A program made the translations under genes and the position numbers. Positions 1 through 5,812 of a stretch of 8,690 nt of DNA are shown piece after piece. The stretch spans positions 1 to 8,690 of the forward strand of contig JAOUKW010000163.1 in NCBI GenBank assembly GCA_029882335.1. Direction: 5' to 3'. Positions within the stretch are counted from its first letter, which is position 1. Each line of letters begins with the position of its first letter. The notes under the pieces were generated by a model. The model was not told where the DNA came from. It was given only the letters and a program-made list of their open reading frames with translations, and searched no databases. Source of the stretch: Candidatus Heimdallarchaeota archaeon. GTDB taxonomy: Archaea > Asgardarchaeota > Heimdallarchaeia > Heimdallarchaeales > Kariarchaeaceae.

Positions 1-612
1 AATTTTTCCAACTAAATCTGCTCCAACGTCTGCACTTTTTGTAAATATCCCTCCACCTAATTGAGCAAATAAAGCTGCAAATGAAGCACCAAAACCAAAT
101 GCAATTATTGAACTAGGTTCTGGTACTGACTTATTCCAAGAGTAGAGGAAAAATATTAGTGAAATTCCTATAATTGATAATGCCACTACTACTAAACCAA
201 GAACCAAACCACCTTTATATGCAGTTTCAAGAGCATGTGATCTACCGGTTTTTGCGGCTTGTGTTGTTCTTGAATTAGTATGAGCTGCCATTAACATGGA
301 TATTGCTCCTGCTACTAATGAGGCAGCAGTTCCAACTGCAAAAGCAAATGCACTCAATGGCCAGCCATTATTACCTTTAAAATCTAAAGCAAAATAGATA
401 ATGAATGTCAGTACTATTCCTATTTTTGCTATAGTAGTATATTGTCTTTTAATAAATGCTTTAGATCCTTCCATAATTGCATCTGATACTTCTTGCATCT
501 TATCAGTACCTCTATCTAATGCCATAACCCTTTGATAGGTTATATATGCATAAAAAAGGGCTAATGCACCAAAGAAAGGAGCTAATAAAAGTACACCAAA
601 ACTAAATGTCAT
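1..612 (-). CDS. hppA: Membrane-bound ion-pumping pyrophosphatase, N-terminal part (truncated by window edge)
   Basis: This is the first 204 residues of a membrane-integral pyrophosphatase, which hydrolyses pyrophosphate to pump H+ or Na+ across the cytoplasmic membrane; the family is usually about 650-800 residues. It opens with a hydrophobic helix (about 5-30). The conserved cytosolic segment MEGSKAFIKRQYTT follows (47-60), then the small-residue helix around 93-111 that leads into the NSRTTQAAKTGRS loop. The substrate-site signature GGGIFTKSADVGADLVGK lies at 186-203, where the aspartates bind Mg-pyrophosphate. The frame runs open to base 1, so the gene continues out of the window. The ATG at 612 is preceded by GGAG at 621-624, eight bases upstream, a good ribosome binding site. 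The Ala/Lys position that separates K+-dependent from K+-independent enzymes, and the ion-selectivity residues, lie outside the window, so the pumped ion cannot be told. Confidence 0.95.
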   Translation of the reverse strand, partial: MTFSFGVLLLAPFFGALALFYAYITYQRVMALDRGTDKMQEVSDAIMEGSKAFIKRQYTTIAKIGIVLTFIIYFALDFKGNNGWPLSAFAFAVGTAASLVAGAISMLMAAHTNSRTTQAAKTGRSHALETAYKGGLVLGLVVVALSIIGISLIFFLYSWNKSVPEPSSIIAFGFGASFAALFAQLGGGIFTKSADVGADLVGKI

Positions 613-620
613 ATTCTATT

Positions 621-624
621 CTCC
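621..624 (-). promoter_or_regulatory. Ribosome binding site of the pyrophosphatase gene
   Basis: The minus strand reads GGAG followed by eight bases and then ATG (610-612). This is a standard Shine-Dalgarno spacing and supports the start at 612. Several other genes in the window lack such a site. Confidence 0.55.
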
Positions 625-715
625 AGTCGTTCAATCATTAAATTAAACGTTCTATGTCATCACTATTTGGATATAATTTAATGTTTAAGGAAGATTCCTA
701 TTTTAAAATATAGTA

Positions 716-1177
716 TTATTTTTTATATATCTCTAAATTATTCTGTCTTTCTATATTGTGATTTGGGAATTCATAATCATTAAATTTTTCACTCATTAAA
801 TTCCAAGCATCATCAATTGATGCAACTAGATATGCTGGAATTGGCATATTCATTCCCAATAAGAATGATATAAATGTTCTAAGGAAAATATTTCTATTTA
901 AAATAAAAACAAGTGCTGCTAATTTATTTCTTCTTTCAAGTAAATTTGATCGTATAAATCTTCTATAATTTACATCACCCTTGTACTTTAATTCACTCAT
1001 ATCTACAAAAAGAAAGAAATGTGTTATATCTTTGGTCAAATTATCTAGTTGATGAAATATTTCCTTTGCTAACTCAATTATTCGATTTGGAGCAACAATC
1101 ATTAAAAAAACCTTATCTTTTAATTTAATAATTCTTTTTTTTGCCTCTTCAAGGTAATCTAAAGAGTCTTCTTCCAT
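716..1177 (-). CDS. Small STAS/SpoIIAA-like domain protein
   Basis: This is a 153-residue soluble protein with no signal peptide. A strand (23-29, VFLMIVA) is followed by a helix (32-48), a strand with a conserved-looking acidic turn (53-62, FFLFVDMSEL), a basic helix (70-86), a strand (87-93, AALVFIL), a helix and a final strand-helix (115-131, AYLVASIDDAWNLMSEK). This order matches STAS/SpoIIAA-like proteins, in which the segment 'DMSEL' sits on the central strand and the last helix begins with an acidic 'DDA'. Such domains act in bacterial anti-anti-sigma switching or in lipid and nucleotide binding, but no partner kinase or sigma factor is visible and an archaeon would not use it that way. 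The gene begins 41 bases after the glycosyltransferase stop, so the two could be cotranscribed. The family assignment rests on fold pattern only; the function is unknown. Confidence 0.6.
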   Translation of the reverse strand: MEEDSLDYLEEAKKRIIKLKDKVFLMIVAPNRIIELAKEIFHQLDNLTKDITHFFLFVDMSELKYKGDVNYRRFIRSNLLERRNKLAALVFILNRNIFLRTFISFLLGMNMPIPAYLVASIDDAWNLMSEKFNDYEFPNHNIERQNNLEIYKK

Positions 1178-1218
1178 TAGTATTCTAATTCACAGTTAAA
1201 ATTAAATATTTTGGTTAG

Positions 1219-1977
1219 CTAAAGTTTCTGTTTTTGTTTATTTCTGTAGGCAAGTTGTTGATTTTTATTTCGTAACATGAATGGTTTTTTCTCAAAAAAT
1301 TTTTGAAGCATAATTCCGGGAATTCTCCATGTATCACGTAATAATGAAAACTTCGAATTATTATTTTCTAGATTATAGATACTCTCTATATGGATTGTTC
1401 CAAAACTATATCCTTGCAGATAGCTTTCAATTATCATCTCTGTTTCAGCTTCAAATCCTGTTGTTGAATAGCGTAAGGTTTCGAGACATTGTCGTCGGTA
1501 TGCACGAAATCCATTTTGTGGATCATGAATTACTAGTTTATTATATAGTATCCAAATACCAAAGCGAGAGAGTAAATTAGATAATTTTCTGCTAAATGGC
1601 ATGTTCTGCTTCCACCTACCATCTCCGAAACGAGACCCAAGTATCACATCACATTTTGGATGTAATCTAAAGTATTCAATAAATTTGAAAATATCCTCCA
1701 GTTTATGTTGACCATCAGAATCCATGAAAATTGCAATATCATAGTCCTTACTCAAGAAGTGCGTGATACCTGTTTGAATGGCAGCACCTTTTCCTTTATT
1801 TTGTCGATGACTAATTGAATCGATCCTATGTTTTATGATAAACTCTTTGGTTTTATCGGTACTTCCATCATCTACAATTATAACATCATAAGGTAAATCT
1901 TTTAACAAAATCAGTAATTTCTCTATATTTGATTCTTCATTATACGCTGGACATATAATCAGAATGTTTTCATCCAT
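1219..1977 (-). CDS. GT2 family glycosyltransferase, dolichol-phosphate mannosyltransferase-like
   Basis: This is a 252-residue GT-A fold glycosyltransferase of family 2. The nucleotide-sugar site opens with CPAYNEESNI (9-18) and the VDDGSTDKT strand-loop (35-43). RQNKGKGAAIQTG (58-70) follows, then the metal-binding DSD in MDSDGQH (85-91), then GSRF (114-117) and the acceptor-side motif DPQNGFRAY (152-160). These resemble dolichyl/polyprenyl-phosphate mannose or glucose synthases, which move a sugar from GDP or UDP to a polyprenyl phosphate on the inner membrane face. It is compact, with no C-terminal membrane anchor or GtrA domain. It ends in a Lys/Arg/Gln-rich tail (about 230-252) that may hold it to the membrane surface. 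The ATG at 1977 starts the conserved domain directly. A STAS-like gene follows and a polytopic membrane protein precedes it. The exact donor sugar and acceptor cannot be read from the sequence. Confidence 0.88.
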   Translation of the reverse strand: MDENILIICPAYNEESNIEKLLILLKDLPYDVIIVDDGSTDKTKEFIIKHRIDSISHRQNKGKGAAIQTGITHFLSKDYDIAIFMDSDGQHKLEDIFKFIEYFRLHPKCDVILGSRFGDGRWKQNMPFSRKLSNLLSRFGIWILYNKLVIHDPQNGFRAYRRQCLETLRYSTTGFEAETEMIIESYLQGYSFGTIHIESIYNLENNNSKFSLLRDTWRIPGIMLQKFFEKKPFMLRNKNQQLAYRNKQKQKL

Positions 1978-2190
1978 GAGAAACGTATTTCTTTTATTTA
2001 TGTTATTATTAAATTATTGGAAGATAAACATAAATAATTCTATAAGTAATTCTATAGAGAAACAAATCTACACTTAAACATAGTAGTTGAAATTCAAAAT
2101 CTAATCATTTACTTCCTTTTTCTTCATATGGCGGTTAATTATTTCCTTTCTTGTTTTGAAAATATGGTGGTAGTATAGCTGAGATTGCTG
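1978..2190. other. 213-base gap with decayed-looking coding tail and short repeats
   Basis: This is the spacer between the membrane-protein stop and the glycosyltransferase start. On the minus strand, bases 2190-2135 continue an open frame shifted relative to the upstream gene and ending in TAA at 2135-2137. It is followed by an imperfect tandem copy (2134-2102) and then by two copies of TAATTCTATA (2035-2044 and 2047-2056). AT-rich blocks such as 1987-2003 could hold the glycosyltransferase promoter, but none stands out. No RNA gene was recognised. Confidence 0.5.
2102..2170 (-). repeat. Imperfect tandem repeat of about 35 bp
   Basis: On the minus strand, 2170-2135 reads CCACCATAT...AAGAAAGGAAATAATTAA and 2134-2102 reads CCGCCATATGAAGAAAAAGGAAGTAAATGATTA. 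The two units abut, share CC-purine-CCATAT at the left and AAGGAA plus a TAA/TGA-containing end at the right, and differ by small indels. The first unit carries the stop of the shifted reading frame. It looks like an old local duplication at the 3' end of the membrane-protein gene. Confidence 0.45.
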
Positions 2191-3255
2191 TTAAGCCAAC
2201 AATAATAATATGTAAAATAATACTCTTAACATCTGATATAGAATTATAATAATGAAAATTATACCAAAACTTATTGAAAATGAAATGCTCATGGATTGGT
2301 GATCATCAACACCATCCGCATAGTACAAAGTACTCATAAATAAAATTATCCAGCTAAAAATCCCACATAACATGAAGATCACATTCCACTTATACCAAGG
2401 GAACAATAGGATGGAACTCACTAGTGTAATTGATGTAATAAGTTGTAAATAAATAGGATACTTTTCCATTAAATACTTTATTTTAAGTTGTATCAGAGAT
2501 AGAATGAGAAGTATACTAAAGAATAAAACTGAAGTTGCTGTTTTTGAGTTTACTCCAAGAGCAGAAGTTAACACACCCGGATTTGCAAAATAAATTAAAT
2601 AGACCAGCAAATTAAGAAATGTACCAAAAATACTCAAATTTCTAGCGAATATGGTTTTAACATCTATTATTTGGTGTTTTGGGGAATCTGATATTACCTG
2701 TAAATGATCTTTGTTGGCAACAATAAAGAAATAAAAACAAATGGTGATAATAATCACTACAAAATAAACAAATGGATAACTATGGATTTGTGGATCTACC
2801 CCTCTATTAAGTGATCGTATTAATAAATCCAATGCCAGCATCCACATTGGGACATAGAATATTGATGACCTTGGTGTTTTATCTAAGTGTTCCAAATAAA
2901 TCCACCTAATCATTCCATAAACAAGGATAAGCCCAATTGATACAAACAGAATTTGTACTTGAATTATTGGAATAATTACTGATAACATCCACAAAACAAA
3001 TAGATAGGGAAATAATTTAAGCCAAATCATTTTATATGTTCTAGGAACAAATAAAAATAAAACTGGAAGCATTGCTAAAATTAGAATAATTGTATTGTTG
3101 GAAATAATATTGATTAACAAACTTACTGCAATATAGATGAATCCTCGAATAAATGAGATGAATAAATATAGTACTACTCCAAAGTAGAAGGCTCTAAACT
3201 GTGAAAAATCATCGAAACGAAAATACATCTTTATGTCATCAATTAACTTACTCAT
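2191..3255 (-). CDS. Polytopic membrane protein, possibly CWH43/PGAP2IP-like membrane domain; C-terminus may be frameshifted
   Basis: This is a 354-residue protein with roughly ten or eleven hydrophobic segments (about 26-48, 55-72, 80-97, 101-119, 133-146, 160-180, 206-224, 240-257, 268-286, 291-311, 324-342) and short loops. I do not firmly recognise it. The segments ALDLLIRSLNRGVDP (141-155) and FANPGVLTSALG (223-234) recall the membrane half of CWH43/PGAP2-interacting proteins, which in eukaryotes remodel lipid anchors. Those proteins often carry an endonuclease/exonuclease/phosphatase-like C-terminal domain, and none is present here. The ATG at 3255 sits about 27 bases from a TATA box, suggesting a leaderless message. 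The last dozen residues (VLFYILLLLA) are likely not native. From about 2260 to 2135 another frame encodes a plausible loop, a further membrane helix (ILHIIIVGLTAISAILPPYF) and a polar tail, pointing to an indel or sequencing error near 2245-2260. Confidence 0.7.
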   Translation of the reverse strand: MSKLIDDIKMYFRFDDFSQFRAFYFGVVLYLFISFIRGFIYIAVSLLINIISNNTIILILAMLPVLFLFVPRTYKMIWLKLFPYLFVLWMLSVIIPIIQVQILFVSIGLILVYGMIRWIYLEHLDKTPRSSIFYVPMWMLALDLLIRSLNRGVDPQIHSYPFVYFVVIIITICFYFFIVANKDHLQVISDSPKHQIIDVKTIFARNLSIFGTFLNLLVYLIYFANPGVLTSALGVNSKTATSVLFFSILLILSLIQLKIKYLMEKYPIYLQLITSITLVSSILLFPWYKWNVIFMLCGIFSWIILFMSTLYYADGVDDHQSMSISFSISFGIIFIIIILYQMLRVLFYILLLLA

Positions 3256-3277
3256 ACTTTCATCATAGAATTAAGTG

Positions 3278-3286
3278 AAATATAAA
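3278..3286 (-). promoter_or_regulatory. TATA box, membrane-protein gene
   Basis: The minus strand reads TTTATATTT, close to the archaeal TATA consensus. Its centre is about 27 bases upstream of the ATG at 3255, so transcription would begin almost at the start codon. No Shine-Dalgarno site is seen, which agrees with a leaderless message. Confidence 0.55.
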
Positions 3287-3356
3287 TCGTATTAATATTG
3301 TCTAGAGATATTCAAGATTTATAGCAATGATAACTACTTAGTGAATTCTAGCTAAT

Positions 3357-3752
3357 TTATTTTAAATTAAAATCTTTGAGTAATAGTTTCAATTTATCTG
3401 TAGACTCTGATGTATGAATTGCAAATAAACCTGTAGCAGAATTATTATTGTCGATTCCATATATATATTCAATATTAATTTTGTTTGTTGATATTATATC
3501 AGTTATCTTAGATAATTCACCAGGATTATTATCCAATTCAATCACTATTACTTCAACTAAATGACTGGTATAATTAATTTTTTCTAATATTTCTTTTGCG
3601 TTTTCTGGATCGTCCAATATTAATCGTATTTCAGATAAATTTCCTCTTTCAGTACTTATTCCTTTGATATTAATCTGATGATGTGCTAATTCTCTAAGGA
3701 TCGACGCCATACTTCCAACTTTATTATCTGCTAATACTGTCAGTTGTTTCAT
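3357..3752 (-). CDS. Tandem ACT-domain protein
   Basis: This is a 131-residue protein made of two ACT domains and nothing else. The first (1-65) holds VLADNKVGSMASILRELAHHQINIKGIS, the second (67-131) VIELDNNPGELSKITDIISTNKINIEYIY. In each, a strand leads to a D-N-x-x-G loop, a helix, and a second strand after an asparagine (x-I-N-I). The Gly of this loop, with the following residue, normally lines an amino-acid ligand pocket at the dimer interface. Stand-alone ACT pairs act as small-molecule sensors or regulatory partners of amino-acid enzymes, and some archaeal ones sit next to phenylacetate-CoA ligase genes; no such gene is here. It is flanked by 101-base and 122-base gaps, so it is probably transcribed alone. 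Its promoter region carries a perfect 9-bp inverted repeat that could be the site of autoregulation. The ligand is unknown. Confidence 0.9.
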   Translation of the reverse strand: MKQLTVLADNKVGSMASILRELAHHQINIKGISTERGNLSEIRLILDDPENAKEILEKINYTSHLVEVIVIELDNNPGELSKITDIISTNKINIEYIYGIDNNNSATGLFAIHTSESTDKLKLLLKDFNLK

Positions 3753-3760
3753 GCTGAAAT

Positions 3761-3798
3761 CTACATCTTTTTGGTAATTATTAACCCTTAAGATGTAG
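3761..3798 (-). promoter_or_regulatory. Inverted repeat over the start region of the ACT gene
   Basis: CTACATCTT (3761-3769) and AAGATGTAG (3790-3798) are perfect 9-bp inverted repeats separated by 20 bases, with a further GGT/ACC pairing inside (3773-3775 with 3784-3786). With the TATA box at 3807-3815, transcription should begin near 3785. One arm would then lie between the TATA box and the start site and the other within the leader. That is a typical place for a dimeric repressor to bind. Confidence 0.45.
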
Positions 3799-3806
3799 GA
3801 AATTTG

Positions 3807-3815
3807 AATTTATAA
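3807..3815 (-). promoter_or_regulatory. TATA box, ACT-domain gene
   Basis: The minus strand reads TTATAAATT, 59 bases (centre) upstream of the ATG at 3752. This predicts a leader of about 33 bases that overlaps the inverted repeat. No strong Shine-Dalgarno site precedes the ATG. Confidence 0.45.
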
Positions 3816-3874
3816 TAATTATGATTTTCAATGATAAATAATTATAGGTTTGATTAAGATTTCTACCTTTCAAA

Positions 3875-5032
3875 TTAAAGTGCAGTAGCATACTTACTAA
3901 TTTGTTCCTTCATTCCTACTCTTATTTGAATAATATCTGATGCTTCAACAAAAGGAAAACATCTGAAGATAATTTTAGCTGCATCTTTGAAATTTGTCAC
4001 TTTAAAGATCTCATGCTCTATTTCATACGCATAAATTTGAGTAAATTCTCTTACAAAATGATCCAAAGCATGACTCAACATATGAGTGGATTTGTCTGCA
4101 ATAATAAAACCGACTATATTATCAACTCTCCGTACTGTTAAAGCCCTATCCGCCATAACTGCATATTTGAGTGATGTATTTGATCCCAGTGCTTCAACCA
4201 TAAAAGATGTGATCGCACTTACGCCACCTGCAAGAAGTTCATCTGATGTAGCTTCTTCAAAATAATTGATATCTGCGCTATATAGATGTAAACCATTTTT
4301 AGATGCAATTATTAATCTGTAAATATTATGAGGAACAGAAAAAACGTAATATGGATATTTGATATAGACAAAAGCCATAATAAGAAAAGAAATACCAAAT
4401 GTAATCGCTCCATATATATCCTTTAAGCCAAAAAATGACTCAATAATCTCATAAATTAGAATGATATTTATCATTAACAATGATAGGAAGAGTAAGAATG
4501 CAGCCAGTCTATTTTGATCATTTCTTGACATTCTGAAGGATTTCCAAAAAACAAAACAAACAAATGACATAGCGATTAATTGATATATATCAAATAAAGT
4601 GTTAAAGGGTTGTTGTGGTGCTGTTTTATCAGAGAATACTAAGCCGTCTACTAACCAAATCTCATAAAACATCAAGGATATATAACTACCCCAAAATGCA
4701 ATTACAACACCAAATCTAATTGGATGCGGTTGTTTTGATTGTAACGATTCTGAAAATAAAAATATTAAGAGTACCGCAAATCCATAAGGGATATTATGAA
4801 GTTCATTATACTTGAAGTATGGATATTCCTCTGGAGTAAGAAGTTGTGTTTTAATGAAATATATAATTAGCTCAATAATTCCTTGAACTATAAGGAGAGC
4901 AAATATCCAAATAAACCAATTTAGAGGTTGAATATTAATTCTTCTTTTCCTATACATAAAAGCTATTAGAATAATACAAACTATGATAATCTGTACAACT
5001 TTAACCATAACTTCAGTCAGGGATTCTGCCAA
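3875..5032 (-). CDS. Seven-helix membrane protein with cytosolic longin-like domain
   Basis: This is a 385-residue two-part protein. The N-terminal half has seven hydrophobic segments (about 8-27, 38-60, 81-95, 107-128, 145-165, 176-199, 207-228). Basic loops RKRR (28-31) and FRMSRNDQNR (166-175) mark the cytosolic side, so the N-terminus should be outside and the C-terminus inside. Residues about 236-385 form a soluble domain. Two strands (YRLIIAS, GLHLYSA) are followed by a helix (264-283), three strands (289-293, AVMAD; 297-303; 305-313, NIVGFIIAD), a helix (317-334) and a further helix-strand part. This order fits the longin/roadblock-like sandwich domains that abound in Asgard archaea and partner small GTPases in eukaryotes. 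No kinase, cyclase or methyl-accepting domain is present. A TTG at 5032 gives this length; an ATG at 5008 (eight residues later) is an equally possible start. The architecture suggests a receptor or membrane-anchored GTPase platform, but that role is inferred. Confidence 0.75.
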   Translation of the reverse strand: MAESLTEVMVKVVQIIIVCIILIAFMYRKRRINIQPLNWFIWIFALLIVQGIIELIIYFIKTQLLTPEEYPYFKYNELHNIPYGFAVLLIFLFSESLQSKQPHPIRFGVVIAFWGSYISLMFYEIWLVDGLVFSDKTAPQQPFNTLFDIYQLIAMSFVCFVFWKSFRMSRNDQNRLAAFLLFLSLLMINIILIYEIIESFFGLKDIYGAITFGISFLIMAFVYIKYPYYVFSVPHNIYRLIIASKNGLHLYSADINYFEEATSDELLAGGVSAITSFMVEALGSNTSLKYAVMADRALTVRRVDNIVGFIIADKSTHMLSHALDHFVREFTQIYAYEIEHEIFKVTNFKDAAKIIFRCFPFVEASDIIQIRVGMKEQISKYATAL

Positions 5033-5313
5033 TACAAAACACGCTCTAATTGATTATTTTTTCATAAATCAAAAACCTACCCTCTAGTATCTATGTACTA
5101 TGACATATTTTAATTAACATTTGAATAATTATTATGACAATAGATTTGGAATGATGATTTTTCTATCCATATGAGATTTTCAATTAGAACACGTTATATT
5201 TGCTTTAAATATTTTGAGTCTTTTTCTTTGTTGAAGTATAGTTCTAAAGTATATCTTGTAAAAATTAAATGCAAGAGTTAAGTAATTGGATCTTTTGATA
5301 TATTTGATATTTA
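5033..5313. other. 281-base gap without a recognised gene
   Basis: This is the longest gap in the window. Every frame on both strands is broken by frequent stops, and no tRNA or other RNA fold was recognised. A short dyad, TAGTA/TACTA, lies near 5086-5101 upstream of the longin-protein gene. The minus strand just after the C2-like gene carries a repeated ATATCAA and a T-rich stretch that could help end transcription. A promoter for the longin-protein gene should lie at the left end of this gap, but no TATA box is convincing. Confidence 0.4.
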
Positions 5314-5697
5314 TTACCAAATTTGTGTTTCAGAAATCTTTAATACTACCTTTAAACTACAATCTTTCTTCTTTCCTTTAAGTTCAAGGTTTTGTTGGGT
5401 AATTTTCAAGGGTACTTTAATTTCCTCATCTATGAACTTGTCATCTCTTCCAATATCATCTTCCCATACTTCAAAATCTAATTTTATCTCCTTAACATCG
5501 TCATCATCTGCAATAACAGTCCAAAATACTGGATTGGGTTCAGGATCAAATAATTGATCTTGTTTTAATTTAATTACTCCTTTATCAGGATAACGTTTTC
5601 CATTGCATTTGAAATAAAATTCACCTGCTCCAATAACATCTCCCTTATCTGCGGAGATAAAACTATCTAAATACACAACAGCAAAATACCTTGTCAT
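5314..5697 (-). CDS. Small C2-like beta-sandwich protein
   Basis: This is a 127-residue acidic soluble protein without signal peptide or membrane segment. Alternating strands dominate: 3-10 (RYFAVVYL), 22-30 (IGAGEFYFK), 39-45, 57-63 (VFWTVIA), 69-78 (KEIKLDFEVW), 92-98 (EIKVPLK) and 112-121 (DCSLKVVLKI). The stretch EVWEDDIGRDDKFID (76-90) looks like the third Ca2+-binding loop of a C2 domain, where an acidic 'W-D/E-D' turn is followed by an acidic pair and an Ile before the next strand. LDSFISADKGDVIGAGEFYF (10-29) resembles loop 1. The size fits a single C2 domain of about 120-130 residues. C2 domains bind Ca2+ and acidic lipids or act as protein-docking modules and are mainly eukaryotic. 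The gene stands alone with its own TATA box. The fold call is pattern-based; Ca2+ binding is inferred. Confidence 0.55.
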   Translation of the reverse strand: MTRYFAVVYLDSFISADKGDVIGAGEFYFKCNGKRYPDKGVIKLKQDQLFDPEPNPVFWTVIADDDDVKEIKLDFEVWEDDIGRDDKFIDEEIKVPLKITQQNLELKGKKKDCSLKVVLKISETQIW

Positions 5698-5744
5698 TTA
5701 CATCATCATCAGCTAATTTAGCCTAATTCAAATATGTTCTCAAA

Positions 5745-5754
5745 ATTTATAAGC
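5745..5754 (-). promoter_or_regulatory. TATA box, C2-like gene
   Basis: The minus strand reads GCTTATAAAT, the clearest archaeal-type TATA box in the window. Its centre is about 52 bases from the ATG at 5697, predicting a leader of roughly 26 bases. The leader ends in GCTGATGATGATGTAA, whose GATGATG part may serve as a weak ribosome binding site. Confidence 0.55.
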
Positions 5755-5758
5755 TGTT

Positions 5759-5797
5759 ATACTTGAAACTATTCTAGAAATTAGTACATACTTGAAA
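5759..5797 (-). repeat. Paired 10-bp direct repeats around a TTCTAGAA palindrome
   Basis: ATACTTGAAA occurs at 5759-5768 and again at 5788-5797, start-to-start spacing 29 bases, with the 8-bp palindrome TTCTAGAA (5772-5779) between. The near copy lies directly upstream of the TATA box at 5745-5754, where a transcription factor would touch TBP/TFB. This is a possible operator or activator site for the C2-like gene. Confidence 0.4.
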
Positions 5798-5812
5798 TTA
5801 TTACACATAAAT

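Noticed and set aside
1329..1580. Plus-strand open frame opposite the glycosyltransferase
   Set aside because: It lies wholly within a well-supported GT2 gene and has no recognisable motif.
5151..5157. ATGATGA resembling a C/D-box guide RNA box C
   Set aside because: No CTGA box lies at a suitable distance and no terminal stem is present.
5033..5313. Possible tRNA or small protein gene in the longest gap
   Set aside because: No cloverleaf arms or T-loop motif were found, and all frames are broken after a few codons.
5698..5716. TGATGATGATG before the C2-like gene as a C/D-box element
   Set aside because: It lacks paired C/D boxes and guide spacing; it more likely belongs to the leader of the C2-like gene.
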